A stretch of 64,000 bases of DNA from Paenibacillus sp. E222 (GCF_013401555.1 NZ_CP058552.1:4402001-4466000), one strand, 5' to 3'. Shown: positions 17,925-27,427, counted from the stretch's first letter. Translations and numbers: made by a program. The notes: a model not told the origin generated them from the sequence alone.

Positions 17925-18113
17925 TTCAGCCGGAGGGCATTCTGGAATAGGAAATAATCGGGACACATATGATCATGAACCTGTTTAAAAGTGCAGGAAT
18001 CAAGGATGTGAAGTGCTAATCATCTCCCGCAGGCCCGGCACGAGATGCAGAATAAGCTTAACCGCGAGGAAGCGACCTCGGATCTCATCGGCTGGATTAC
18101 CAAGCATCAATAA
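17925..18113 (+). pseudogene. Decayed alpha/beta hydrolase C-terminus
   Basis: Two frames together spell the end of a serine aminopeptidase S33-like hydrolase: MNLFKSAGIKDVK in one frame (from 17975) and, after a frameshift near 18014, ARHEMQNKLNREEATSDLIGW and a stop at 18111-18113. Intact family members have a continuous stretch ending in the catalytic-His motif GARHE-x-x-NE-x-NR. The N-terminal part including the nucleophile is gone. The rest of 17814-18323 shows only short degenerate AAGCAGG/GGAAGCG repeats and a terminator. Confidence 0.5.
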
Positions 18114-18228
18114 AGCAGGCAGGAAGCGTGGATAAAGCAGGAAGCGTCGTAAAGACTCGTATAAAGTCTCGTAAATGCTTTATCGCAAATTTTTCGTCTG
18201 ATTCAGACGATCATGAATTAGATGTCTA

Positions 18229-18268
18229 GATCAGCCAGAAGAGCTCCAGTCTGGCTGATCTTTTCTGT
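18229..18268 (+). terminator. Terminator downstream of the GH43-CBM6 gene and pseudogene
   Basis: GATCAGCCAGA pairs exactly with TCTGGCTGATC over a 10-base loop and is followed by TTTTCTGTT. Confidence 0.75.
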
Positions 18269-18323
18269 TGAATGCCTCCTGTTGAACGCCTTATGAACGG
18301 CGGATTGCATATGCGTGCATGTC

Positions 18324-19094
18324 CTATAATCGGGAAGCGGATTTGCGATATGCACGCGGTGTGCAGCCTGTAATTTGTCTGAATTGTCTGGAGAAATGCT
18401 CCACATTTCGATATCCGCAAAGCTCGCTGATGTCTGAAATTCTGGATCGGCCGTGGATGAGCCTTTCTTTGGCGAGGCGTATTCTGGACTGAATGACATC
18501 GTCCATGCAGGAGATGCCGAATACAGCTTTGTATAACGACTGAAGGTAGCCTGAACTTAGATGAACATAATCGGCCATTGCCGAAACCGTCCATTCGTGG
18601 CCTGGATGGTGATTGATGGCTTTGCGCAAATTCAGCAGATTTTGATAATGCGGTGTATTTCCTGCCGATTGCGAGGCTTCGACCAGCTTGTTGAACATGA
18701 TGCGAAACAAATAGTCAATGGACAGCTCACGGTAATCGCAATGAAGAAAGTTTTCCGTAGCCAGCAATTGGAATAGCTGATGACAATAGCCGGGGTCAGG
18801 AAGCGGGATCGGAATGCCTAGAGGAAGCGTTGTTTCCAGTATATATGATTCCTCAGAACGGAATCGCACCCAATCATTGACGTATTGATCCGAGCAGGCA
18901 CGATACATCACTTTTTGATGGGGTGGATACAGCACGGCACAATTGGCAGGGTAGGCTTTGATCTCTCCATGGACCCAGAACTCCGCAGGGGTCTGTGTGA
19001 GAATAAGCAGCCAGAAATCATGCCCTTCCGGTATGTCATAGATGAAATCATTCGGGTGAGCGGCGTCATAGCCGACATAGAAAATGGTAGTCAT
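18324..19094 (-). CDS. AraC-family regulator
   Basis: A 256-residue protein. TTGGAGAT stands six bases before ATG 19094, so the four extra codons upstream are unlikely. The N-terminal cupin-like sensor (DIPEGHDFWLLILTQTPAEFWV, YPPHQKVMYRACSD) leads to a C-terminal double HTH (WTVSAMADYVHLSSGYLQSLYKA and RISDISELCGYRNVEHFSRQFRQ). It is divergent from the GH43 gene at 19327 and is probably its regulator, repeating the layout at 15.2-17.8 kb. Confidence 0.87.
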   Translation of the reverse strand: MTTIFYVGYDAAHPNDFIYDIPEGHDFWLLILTQTPAEFWVHGEIKAYPANCAVLYPPHQKVMYRACSDQYVNDWVRFRSEESYILETTLPLGIPIPLPDPGYCHQLFQLLATENFLHCDYRELSIDYLFRIMFNKLVEASQSAGNTPHYQNLLNLRKAINHHPGHEWTVSAMADYVHLSSGYLQSLYKAVFGISCMDDVIQSRIRLAKERLIHGRSRISDISELCGYRNVEHFSRQFRQITGCTPRAYRKSASRL

Positions 19095-19326
19095 CGCTAT
19101 CTCCAATCTTGGAATAGATCAAATTTGCGTCAGCATATATCATTCTTTGAGGCGTCTTTCTATTTTATAATTTCATAATAATAAGCGTTAAGAATGCGCT
19201 ATCAAAACATGATATTATTTGCCGCCGATAGTTGTTCCGTCTTTGAATTGATCAATAAGGCAGCTTCTAAAGTCATGATATCAGAAAAGTGCAGGAAATA
19301 TAATACAGACAGGGGCGAACAGGCAG

Positions 19327-20886
19327 ATGCATGCAAATCCAATTATTTGGGCCGATTATCCGGATCTCGATGTGATTCGGGTTGAAGACACATATTATAT
19401 GGTCAGCACAACGATGCATATGATGCCAGGCTGCGTCATCCTGCGTTCCTATGACCTAACCCATTGGGAAGTGGCTACGCATGTGTACGACAGACTTGAC
19501 GATACACCCGCGCAGCGGCTGGAGCAAGGCAGGCAGATTTACAGCAAAGGCATGTGGGCAGCATCGCTTCGATATCACAAGCATAAGTTCTATGTCATTT
19601 TTGTGGCAAACGATACCCATAAGACATATCTGTACACGTCCGATACGATCTCGGGTCCCTGGACCAAGCAGTATGTGGAAGGCTTTTATCATGATTGCTC
19701 CCTGTTTTTCGACGAAGATGACCGAATTTACCTGGTGCACGGCAATGCCGAGATTCATTTGACCGAGTTAAGCTCTGATCTGTCCGGACCCAAGCCCGGT
19801 GGAGCACAGCGCATGATCGTAAAAGACAAAGAGCCTTATTTCCTTGGTTACGAAGGGGCTCATTTCTACAAAATCAACGGCAAGTATTATGTATTTCTGA
19901 TCCACATATCCAAGGCTTCCGGCCGGAGAACACAGGCATGTTATATGGCGGATTCCCTGGAAGACGCATTTGTTGGCGGGGAAGTGTTTAACGATGATAT
20001 GGGCTACTTTAATTCAGGTGTTGCCCAGGGGGGAATCGTCGATACGCCGGATGGCGACTGGTATGCCATGCTGTTTCAGGATCACGGGGCGGTTGGGCGC
20101 GTCCCTGTGCTGGTCCCCCTGCACTTTGAGAACGATATCCCGGTGTTCGCCAGGGAAGCGCCAAAAGAGATCGCAGTGCCAAGCACGAGACCGGATCACG
20201 TCTACAAACCTTTGGTTGACAGCGATGATTTTCACTACGAAGTGAATGAAGAGGGGAAAGTACAGCTCAAGGATGTTTGGCAATGGAACCATACCCCGAA
20301 TGATGCGCTCTGGTCCGTGACGGACCAGCCTGGCGTGTATCGGATTCAAACCGCGCACATCAGCCCCAATCTGACCTTTGCGGTTAATACGCTGACGCAG
20401 CGTGCGATGGGCCCCGCCTGTGAAGCAATGGTTACACTGGATGGCAGCCGGCTGAAGGAGGGTGATTATGCAGGTTTGTGTTTTCTGATCGGTACATACG
20501 GTTTAATTGCGCTGACGAAGAACGAAGGGCGATTTTACCTGGTCATGCTGGCAAGAGAAAGTGAGGATTCATCGATATTTGGCAATCTGATTGATGCGGA
20601 ACCTGCCACCGAGCATGCACGGATACCTGTTTCAGGATCAGTGGTTACGCTCAAGGCTTTTGGCAACTTCGTGGACAATCAGGACGAGTGTACGTTCTCC
20701 TATCTGGAGGGGGCAGAGTGGAGGCAGCTTGGCATTTCACACAAGATGATTTATAAGCTGGATCATTTTATGGGCTGCCGAATCGGATTGTTTTTATATT
20801 CGACGAGAGTGACCGGGGGTATCGCTGATTTTTCGAATTTTAAATATGATGTGATCGTGTCGGAGGACGAGAACAAACCTGTATAG
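19327..20886 (+). CDS. Glycoside hydrolase family 43 with C-terminal beta-sandwich (beta-xylosidase-like)
   Basis: A 519-residue intracellular protein. The catalytic acids appear as Asp in YPDLDVIRVEDTYYM, Asp in FYHDCSLFFDEDD and Glu in LGYEGAHFYKING. Residues about 325-510 form the concanavalin-A-like GH43_C2/DUF1349 domain found in beta-xylosidases and arabinofuranosidases. The likely role is removal of xylose or arabinose from imported xylo-oligosaccharides. The ribosome site is weak. No signal peptide. Confidence 0.87.
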   Translation: MHANPIIWADYPDLDVIRVEDTYYMVSTTMHMMPGCVILRSYDLTHWEVATHVYDRLDDTPAQRLEQGRQIYSKGMWAASLRYHKHKFYVIFVANDTHKTYLYTSDTISGPWTKQYVEGFYHDCSLFFDEDDRIYLVHGNAEIHLTELSSDLSGPKPGGAQRMIVKDKEPYFLGYEGAHFYKINGKYYVFLIHISKASGRRTQACYMADSLEDAFVGGEVFNDDMGYFNSGVAQGGIVDTPDGDWYAMLFQDHGAVGRVPVLVPLHFENDIPVFAREAPKEIAVPSTRPDHVYKPLVDSDDFHYEVNEEGKVQLKDVWQWNHTPNDALWSVTDQPGVYRIQTAHISPNLTFAVNTLTQRAMGPACEAMVTLDGSRLKEGDYAGLCFLIGTYGLIALTKNEGRFYLVMLARESEDSSIFGNLIDAEPATEHARIPVSGSVVTLKAFGNFVDNQDECTFSYLEGAEWRQLGISHKMIYKLDHFMGCRIGLFLYSTRVTGGIADFSNFKYDVIVSEDENKPV

Positions 20887-20887
20887 A

Positions 20888-20914
20888 AGTCGCCGAGCCG
20901 GCGGCTTTTTTTAT
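20888..20914 (+). terminator. Terminator after GH43
   Basis: AGTCGCCG-AGC-CGGCGGCT followed by TTTTTT. Confidence 0.8.
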
Positions 20915-21128
20915 GATATCAGAACGGTTGATCTTCGAAGCTTTCGTTTCCTGATATTCCAAGAAGAACTTCTGCTAAATACGGTCCGACTTCTCTGAAG
21001 GACTTCGCTAGATGTTTTTCTTGCAATAGAACAGGTATTTCTGCTTCAACTGGAGCTTTTTATTGTACAATTATAAAAAGATTCCAATATTGGAAATGAT
21101 ATTTTACAGACGAATCGGGGTGCATGAT

Positions 21129-22808
21129 GTGCGTATTGCTGCTTTAACCAAAACAAAGTGGGTCGTCATTCTTTTGCTCAGTGCATGTATACCAACAGAC
21201 CATACGAGCGGATATTCGGTACAACGCCTGGCAGTCGTGGATGAGCAGCCATCCGGGAATCATTCCATTTTCGAAAAATACAGTTCTCCTGTAGAAGTAT
21301 CTTTTGTCAGGGAGGCCGGGGATGATCTGGAGCGGATGATCAGCCAGCTGCCGGGAGAGACACTGCTGGACAATCGCTGGACCCGGTTATATGAGCAAGA
21401 TCTGGGGATTAAACTTCGCTATGACTGGATTGCCAAAGGAGACGTGTACGGTCAGAAGCTGGGTGTTTCCCTTGCTTCCGGACGCATTCCGGACGTTGTT
21501 AAGGTGAATCCGTACCAATTAAGGCAGCTGAGCAATGCGGGGCTGATCCAGGATCTGTCCGAGGTGTACACAACGTATGCATCGCCGTTTGCGAAGAGCA
21601 TATTGGAGGCAGAAGGAAGCGGACCGTTTGATGCCGCTACCATTGATGGCAAGCTGATGGCGATACCGGAAACGGCCTCCTCCATCGAGACAGCCCAGTA
21701 CTTGTGGGTCAGAACCGATTGGCTTGAACGTCTGGGACTTCAACCACCCGAGACGATGGAGGACGTGCTTGATATTTCGAAAGCGTTTACAATAGAGGAC
21801 CCTGACGGCAACGGTGAACCTGACACCTACGGCCTTGCGCTAACCAATCATCTGTGGGACCCGGTGATGGGGGTTGCCGGTCTGATGGCCGGATATGGGG
21901 CATACCCGAATATATGGATCAAAGATGCAGATGGCAAGCTCGTTTATGGCGGCATCCAGCCTGAAGTCCGGGAAGCGCTTCAGGTTCTGCAAACGATGTA
22001 CCTGGAGGGACAGCTTGATCCCGAATTTAGCTATAAAAAGGGTACGCAAGCCGTTCGTCTGATCAAAGATGGGAAAATCGGCATGCTGTACGGAGAACAG
22101 TGGACACCCTTCATGATCCAGTCGAGCCGAGAGGACGATGCAGAAGCGGATTGGCAAGCATACCCCATAGTAGCCGAATCTGGCAGGCAAATTAAAGTAC
22201 CACTTCGCACCAATGCTTGGCAATATTTCGCCGTCAGGAAGGGTTACGCTCATCCTGAAGTGGTGATGAAGCTCATGAATCTTCATTTGCAGACGAACTG
22301 GGGCGAGCAGGCGCAGTACGAAACGTACTACAATGACGATTCCAAGGCGGTGTGGATGCTTTCGCCGGTGACTCCCTTTCCGGGCACCAAAAATCTCGAC
22401 GCTTATCGGCAAATTCGGGAGGGTCAGCGATCCGGCAATCTTGCTGTTCTTCAGGATGAAGCATCCGCTATTCAAAAAAGAATCGAAGCCTATGTGACTC
22501 AAGATGTCGAAAGCGGCTGGGGCTGGAATCAAACCTACGGTCCAACAGGCGCTTTCAGCATAGCCGATGGCTACGAGCGTAACGGACAGCTTTTATACGA
22601 CCAATTCACGGGGGGAATTACCGAAACGATGATCGATCGGCAGATGATTCTTAATGATCTTCAGCTTGAAGCATACATGAACATTATTCTGGGAAGACCG
22701 ATTGAAGAGTTCGACCAGTTTGTGAAGAATTGGCTCAAATTAGGCGGAGAACAGATCACAACGGAGGTTAATACGTGGCTCAAAACCAAAACAGCACTGG
22801 AACGCTGA
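21129..22808 (+). CDS. Extracellular substrate-binding lipoprotein (LipO-like), next to a YesMN system
   Basis: A 559-residue protein. GTG 21129 follows GGGGTG and opens a short signal (RIAALTKTKWVVILLLSAC) with lipobox LSAC; the longer frame from 21063 adds a non-signal stretch. The SBP_bac_1 fold is shown by GRIPDVVKVNPYQLRQL, DPDGNGEPDTYGLALTNHL and a C-terminal hinge region. It is directly upstream of the histidine kinase (72 bases) and no permease follows, so it may serve as a surface co-sensor for the kinase instead of, or in addition to, import. The ligand is unknown, probably an oligosaccharide. Confidence 0.82.
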   Translation: MRIAALTKTKWVVILLLSACIPTDHTSGYSVQRLAVVDEQPSGNHSIFEKYSSPVEVSFVREAGDDLERMISQLPGETLLDNRWTRLYEQDLGIKLRYDWIAKGDVYGQKLGVSLASGRIPDVVKVNPYQLRQLSNAGLIQDLSEVYTTYASPFAKSILEAEGSGPFDAATIDGKLMAIPETASSIETAQYLWVRTDWLERLGLQPPETMEDVLDISKAFTIEDPDGNGEPDTYGLALTNHLWDPVMGVAGLMAGYGAYPNIWIKDADGKLVYGGIQPEVREALQVLQTMYLEGQLDPEFSYKKGTQAVRLIKDGKIGMLYGEQWTPFMIQSSREDDAEADWQAYPIVAESGRQIKVPLRTNAWQYFAVRKGYAHPEVVMKLMNLHLQTNWGEQAQYETYYNDDSKAVWMLSPVTPFPGTKNLDAYRQIREGQRSGNLAVLQDEASAIQKRIEAYVTQDVESGWGWNQTYGPTGAFSIADGYERNGQLLYDQFTGGITETMIDRQMILNDLQLEAYMNIILGRPIEEFDQFVKNWLKLGGEQITTEVNTWLKTKTALER

Positions 22809-22880
22809 CCGTTCCTCAAGGGTGTATTCATTTGCAAAATGTGCAAACGAACCATCCGGCCTGTTGCGATGGAGGGGGAT

Positions 22881-24644
22881 GTGTTGCTTAAATTCCCTGC
22901 CCAATCCTGGCGCAGCAGCATTTTTGCCCGGCTGGTTGTAACCTATCTGATCTTTGTTCTTCCGCTGATTCTGCTGGGCCTGTATCTGTACAACTGGAGC
23001 TATGACAACGCTAGTCAGGAAATATCCTCTTCAACAGAAAGACGGCTTGCCCGATATCTGGATGATTTGAATCGGGAAATCGAATGGCTGGAGCTGCAGC
23101 AGTTCGATATCGTTGAGGACAGGAAACTGAACAGGCTCGCCATTCTGTGGGGCATGATGGATCAGGTAGAGCGCCGCGATACTTTGAACTATTTGTCCGA
23201 GCGGCTGGCTACGTTCAAGAACAGCAGTGCTTACATCAAGAACGTTCATGTGCATATCCGCACGATTGGCAAGAGCATCTCGGCCACCCATGGCATCGAT
23301 GATTATGACAAAGCTTCCTATGAATACTTCAGCTCCGGCAAGCAGGGAAAAGGCACTCGCTTTACGGTGAAGGAGGGCACCATGAACCTAAGTGCCGTGC
23401 GCCTGACTGGCAAAAAGGGAGAGGAACCGCTGTTTGCCGTCCAGGTCGAGCTGGATACAGAGCAATTTCAAAATGCACTAACCCAGCTTAATCTGTACCC
23501 GGACAGCGGCTCTTTTCTTATTGAGGAAAAGACGGGTCATATTATCACAGACCGATCGAAGCGTGATTTTATCCTTCCGTACTATCGTGATCACATTGTC
23601 GAGCGCAATCCTGGCGGCTTTCAGGTAAAGGTGGAGGGTACACGCTATTATGTGAGCCAGAGCGATATGAGTTCATTGGGCTTGTCGGTAGCAACGTACT
23701 TGCCGGAGGAAAGTGTGAAGAGGCCCTTAAGCAAGTTCTATCATTGGGCCTGGCTGTTTGCAGTGACATCTTTCGTCGCGATATCGGCTTATCTCTATTC
23801 CAGCTACAGGCTCATTCATATTCCACTGCTGCTGCTCGTCAAAAGATTTAAAAAAATGGAGACCGGTGTGCTGGATATCCCCATCGTGCACAAGCGCAAG
23901 GATGAGTTTGGCTTCCTGTACACCCGGTTCAATCAGATGCTTGAGAAGCTTCAGCTGCTGATTGATCGGGATTTCAAAAAGACAATGATGATGCAGCGCG
24001 CCGAATTGAAGCAGCTTCAGTCGCAGATTAATCCTCACTTTTTGTACAACAGCTTTTTCATTATCAATTCGCTCGCAAGAACGGGGGATACAGCGCGCAT
24101 TGAGCAATTTGCCAACATGCTTGGCGAGTATTTCAGGTTCATTACGCGAAACGAAACAGATCATGTAAGTCTTGATGAGGAAGCTGCCCATTCGCGCGTG
24201 TATACGGAAATTCAGAAGCTGCGTTTTTCCAGACGAATACAGGCCGACTTTGGGGAGCTGCCACCGGATATGAAGCGCATTTGTGTTCCAAGGTTAATCA
24301 TACAACCTATCATTGAGAATGCGTATGAGCACAGTCTTGAGAAAAAGACGGATCAGGGCATGCTTCGAGTCCGGTTCAGCATGAAGGAGCATATCGCAGA
24401 AATCATTGTGGAGGACAATGGGCACGAGTTGAAGGATCAACAGATTCATGCGCTTCAGCAGCGCTTGCTTGAAGACGGCAGTTCGGATGAAATGACCGGA
24501 CTCATGAATATTCATCGGCGCCTGGTGCTGACATTCGGTGAAGGAAGCGGCCTGTTTTTGACCAGAAGCGAGCAGATGCAGGGGTTGAAGGTCACGATCC
24601 GAATTCAAATGGAAGGAAGGGAAGACGGATGTATCGACTTTTGA
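22881..24644 (+). CDS. Sensor histidine kinase, YesM type
   Basis: A protein of about 587 residues. GGAGGGGG at 22871-22878 favours GTG 22881 or TTG 22884 over the earlier ATGs. Order: TM1 (about 15-35), an extracellular sensor region (35-275), TM2 (about 280-305), HAMP (310-360, VHKRKDEFGFLYTRF), the His_kinase domain (QINPHFLYNSFFIINSLA with the phospho-His) and HATPase_c (LIIQPIIENAYEHSL as N-box, EIIVEDNG as G1; the second Gly box is poorly formed). It senses a sugar or a liganded SBP and phosphorylates the regulator downstream, whose gene overlaps by 16 bases. Confidence 0.88.
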   Translation: MLLKFPAQSWRSSIFARLVVTYLIFVLPLILLGLYLYNWSYDNASQEISSSTERRLARYLDDLNREIEWLELQQFDIVEDRKLNRLAILWGMMDQVERRDTLNYLSERLATFKNSSAYIKNVHVHIRTIGKSISATHGIDDYDKASYEYFSSGKQGKGTRFTVKEGTMNLSAVRLTGKKGEEPLFAVQVELDTEQFQNALTQLNLYPDSGSFLIEEKTGHIITDRSKRDFILPYYRDHIVERNPGGFQVKVEGTRYYVSQSDMSSLGLSVATYLPEESVKRPLSKFYHWAWLFAVTSFVAISAYLYSSYRLIHIPLLLLVKRFKKMETGVLDIPIVHKRKDEFGFLYTRFNQMLEKLQLLIDRDFKKTMMMQRAELKQLQSQINPHFLYNSFFIINSLARTGDTARIEQFANMLGEYFRFITRNETDHVSLDEEAAHSRVYTEIQKLRFSRRIQADFGELPPDMKRICVPRLIIQPIIENAYEHSLEKKTDQGMLRVRFSMKEHIAEIIVEDNGHELKDQQIHALQQRLLEDGSSDEMTGLMNIHRRLVLTFGEGSGLFLTRSEQMQGLKVTIRIQMEGREDGCIDF

Positions 24645-26257
24645 TTGTGGATGATGAGGAAATTATTACAGACAGTCTCTACGAAACCTTTGTAAGCCAT
24701 ATGCCCGAACGGCTTGATGTATGCAAGGCTTATTCAGCCAAGGAGGCTTTAACATGGATGGAACGCTCAAGGATCGATATCGTGTTGACAGACATTCGTA
24801 TGCCTGGCATGAGCGGTCTTGAACTGACAGAGCAGATCCAGGCGTACTGGTCACACTGCCGCGTTATTTTCCTCACTGGATACAGCGACTTTAATTATGC
24901 CTACAAGGCATTTCAAATGCCGAATGTACGTTATTTGCTCAAAACCGAAGGGTATGACAAGATCATGGCTGTGGTTGAGGAAGTGATGCAAGAGATTCGG
25001 CAGAGTCACCGCATGCACGAATTGCTGCAGCAGTCCCATGAGGTCACCTGTCAGCTGGCGGAGCTCCAGCAGGAAGAGTATCTGCGGAACCTGCTTCAGA
25101 ACTGCACAGCATATACAGCGGGATCAAGTGAGATTCAGGATGAATGGACCAGGCGTGACATTGGTTTGCATTCCTCGGCCCCTGTGTACGTTGTGCTGGG
25201 CCGATTGGATTATAAGGATAAACCTCTGCATGCGGAGCGCGCTCAGATTCAGGCATCAGCACGAAAGATCGGTTCTTCCCTGTTGGATGAGCACACCTAT
25301 CATGCCAGCGTGGCAGACCATTATGGAGATGTGGTGTGGCTGATTCAATCCAAACAGCCAGAAGCGGAGCCAGCCCATTCCCTGGTCCGATATCTGGAGG
25401 GCACACTCGAATTGGTACAGGAAGCCTGCATGGCTTCGCTTGGCATATCTGTGGCTTTTGCGTTAAGCGGGAAAAGCTGCAACTGGTCTGACATTACCCG
25501 GCAATACGAGCGATTAAGGCAGCTGCATTGGATGAAGATCGGAGACGGCATTTCCATGGTGCTCACCGATCATGAAGATGCTTTGCCGAATCCGGACCAT
25601 AGGGAGCTTACACGGGTCAGCAGCCGAATTGAGGTGATGTCAGGGTATTTGGAAACCGGGCGAATCCAGCAATTTTACGAAGTGTTTGAAGAGCTGGTCA
25701 ATGAACTGCTTCAACAGGATGTGACGATGGAGAGGGCAATGGAAACCTATTATAATCTAGCGCTGCACCTGTATTCGACCATCAATCGATGGGGACTGCA
25801 TCAGGATATTCCCGATCAGCGCAGATTGCTTCGTCTGAGCGAGTATGCGTCTATGAAGGACGCGGTGCAGGTGCTGTATCAGGCAACTGACCAGCTCGTG
25901 CGCTTCAAGGGCTTGGATGAGCAGGAGCGAGCAAATGCGGTCATTCATTCCCTGTGTACTTACATCAAGGAACATCTGGAAGAAGACCTTTCCCTGGTGA
26001 GACTGGCGGAGCTTCATCATTTCAATCCATCCTATCTCTCCCGTTTCTTCAAACAGGAGATGGGGATCAACCTCTCTGAATTTATTGACGAGTTGAAAGT
26101 TCGAAGGTCAAAGGAGCTGCTGCGGAATAGCGATCTCATGGTTCGGGAGGTTGCACTCCAGGTTGGTTATGAGGCAGCGCATTCCTTCACCCGCTTTTTC
26201 AAAAAAGTGACAGGCATGACTCCCCAGGAATTTAGGGAATCTCTTTTGGTTCGTTAA
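24629..26257 (+). CDS. Response regulator, YesN type (REC + AraC HTH)
   Basis: A 542-residue protein. The receiver domain (1-120) keeps the acidic pair D8/D9, the phospho-site D55 (VLTDIRMPGMSG) and Lys in YLLKTEGYD. A long middle region (about 130-430) resembles the variable YesN linker. The C-terminal AraC domain (about 440-540) has two HTHs (LSLVRLAELHHFNPSYLSRFFK and MVREVALQVGYEAAHSFTRFFK). It probably activates the large operon at 27.4 kb or neighbouring GH genes when phosphorylated. Confidence 0.9.
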   Translation: MYRLLIVDDEEIITDSLYETFVSHMPERLDVCKAYSAKEALTWMERSRIDIVLTDIRMPGMSGLELTEQIQAYWSHCRVIFLTGYSDFNYAYKAFQMPNVRYLLKTEGYDKIMAVVEEVMQEIRQSHRMHELLQQSHEVTCQLAELQQEEYLRNLLQNCTAYTAGSSEIQDEWTRRDIGLHSSAPVYVVLGRLDYKDKPLHAERAQIQASARKIGSSLLDEHTYHASVADHYGDVVWLIQSKQPEAEPAHSLVRYLEGTLELVQEACMASLGISVAFALSGKSCNWSDITRQYERLRQLHWMKIGDGISMVLTDHEDALPNPDHRELTRVSSRIEVMSGYLETGRIQQFYEVFEELVNELLQQDVTMERAMETYYNLALHLYSTINRWGLHQDIPDQRRLLRLSEYASMKDAVQVLYQATDQLVRFKGLDEQERANAVIHSLCTYIKEHLEEDLSLVRLAELHHFNPSYLSRFFKQEMGINLSEFIDELKVRRSKELLRNSDLMVREVALQVGYEAAHSFTRFFKKVTGMTPQEFRESLLVR

Positions 26258-26277
26258 AATAGAAGTGAATATGAACA

Positions 26278-26328
26278 GAAGCAAGACCTCAGGTGAGATG
26301 AACCTGTGGTCTTGCTTCTGTTTTTGTT
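26278..26328 (+). terminator. Terminator of the SBP-HK-RR operon
   Basis: GAAGCAAGACC pairs with GGTCTTGCTTC around an inner CAGGT/ACCTG pair, followed by TGTTTTTG. Confidence 0.85.
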
Positions 26329-26358
26329 ATCCGAATCGTAAAAGGGGCTGCTCCAAAA

Positions 26359-27126
26359 CTATGCGGTGAACGTTTGTTGCTTTCGATAGACATTGGGGCT
26401 TTCCCCGGTATATGCTCTGAATTTTTTATAAAACCAGTCTGTATCCGTATATCCAACCTCGCTGGCAATTTCGTAAATCCGCAAATTGGTGGATATCAAC
26501 AGAAGCTTGGCTTTTTCCATCCGCTGCTGCATTAAATAATGATTAAAGGATATGTTCTCTTCCATTTTGAATTTTTGACCAAGATAGGCACAATTGAAAT
26601 GAAGCATGTCGGAAATCTTCTTCAGTGTAATGTCACTGCTCAGATGATCACGTACATATGCTTTTACAATCTTGATCACCTGGCCGGAATGCAGATGTTT
26701 ACCTTCCAGATGAATAGGTGATTTGAAGGTGGATGGAAATCTCTTCGCGGGCTCCGCGTCCAGCCTGAGCTTGAGCTGATCCAGACTGTTGAGGAGGGCG
26801 GAGGCCCGGACGGGGCCTGGCAAATAATCGCTGACCTGATACGCCAAAGCTTTGCGTACAAGCCTGAAATGATCCACTCCGCCCATGAAAAGGATCGGAA
26901 TCTGGCTTTTCTTTCGAATATAGTGGCATACCCACAAACCTGCAGCAGCACATCCTCCCGTGTTCACGAGTACGACAGAAAATTCCCGCTCTGCCAAAGC
27001 CAGCAAAGCGGCTTGCGCAGAGACTACACAATCTCCGATGGCATAATCGGATCTGTAGCGCCCCAGCAGCTTCTGTAATTCTCCGCAAGCATGGCGGTTG
27101 AAATCCACAAGCAAGATGTTATGCAT
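26359..27126 (-). CDS. AraC regulator with degenerate (pseudo-) receiver domain
   Basis: A 255-residue protein. The first 110 residues have the receiver fold of YesN regulators, but every catalytic position is changed: the acidic pair is D8-F9, the phospho-site is N55 (VVLVNTGG), the Thr/Ser position is M81 (ILFMGG) and the conserved Lys is G104 (DYLPGPV). It therefore should not be phosphorylated. The C-terminal AraC HTH (150-250) is intact (ITLKKISDMLHFNCAYLGQKFK and RIYEIASEVGYTDTDWFYKKFR). It is divergent from the 14.5 kb operon and may regulate it by ligand, dimer partner or DNA binding alone. Confidence 0.85.
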   Translation of the reverse strand: MHNILLVDFNRHACGELQKLLGRYRSDYAIGDCVVSAQAALLALAEREFSVVLVNTGGCAAAGLWVCHYIRKKSQIPILFMGGVDHFRLVRKALAYQVSDYLPGPVRASALLNSLDQLKLRLDAEPAKRFPSTFKSPIHLEGKHLHSGQVIKIVKAYVRDHLSSDITLKKISDMLHFNCAYLGQKFKMEENISFNHYLMQQRMEKAKLLLISTNLRIYEIASEVGYTDTDWFYKKFRAYTGESPNVYRKQQTFTA

Positions 27127-27223
27127 GAAGGAAACCTCACTTTCGCTTGATTTGAATCCCTCTGAGCCTCAAACCCTCTCGAAACCAGTATGACTCATGT
27201 CTTTATTTCATTATGGGAATAAA

Positions 27224-27237
27224 AGAAAGCGCATACA
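27224..27237 (+). promoter_or_regulatory. cre-like site upstream of the large operon
   Basis: AGAAAGCGCATACA matches TGNAANCGNWNNCA at 13 of 14 positions. Confidence 0.45.
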
Positions 27238-27357
27238 ATGTGCATTTCTTTGCAGATGGTCCATTTGTTTACCAATTAATGTTGAAAATACGCTAACTTG
27301 GATTCAAATTGCCAAAACCTATATTTTGACAGGGTAAACACCTTTACTTTAACAGGT

Positions 27358-27371
27358 TGTTAACGCTTTCA
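27358..27371 (+). promoter_or_regulatory. cre-like site just before the large operon
   Basis: TGTTAACGCTTTCA matches the CcpA consensus at 13 of 14 positions, 57 bases before the first start codon. Together with the upstream copy it suggests glucose repression. Confidence 0.55.
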
Positions 27372-27427
27372 TTCAAGAGCTACACTTTTGATGGAAAACG
27401 GTAAGCCATATTCAAGGGGGGACAACG

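Noticed and set aside
18115..18190. Possible short direct-repeat array (AAGCAGG / GGAAGCG units)
   Set aside because: The copies are few, unequal in spacing and degenerate; there is no CRISPR-like spacer structure.
21840..22532. 230-codon minus-strand ORF opposite the SBP gene
   Set aside because: Antisense shadow with no family resemblance.
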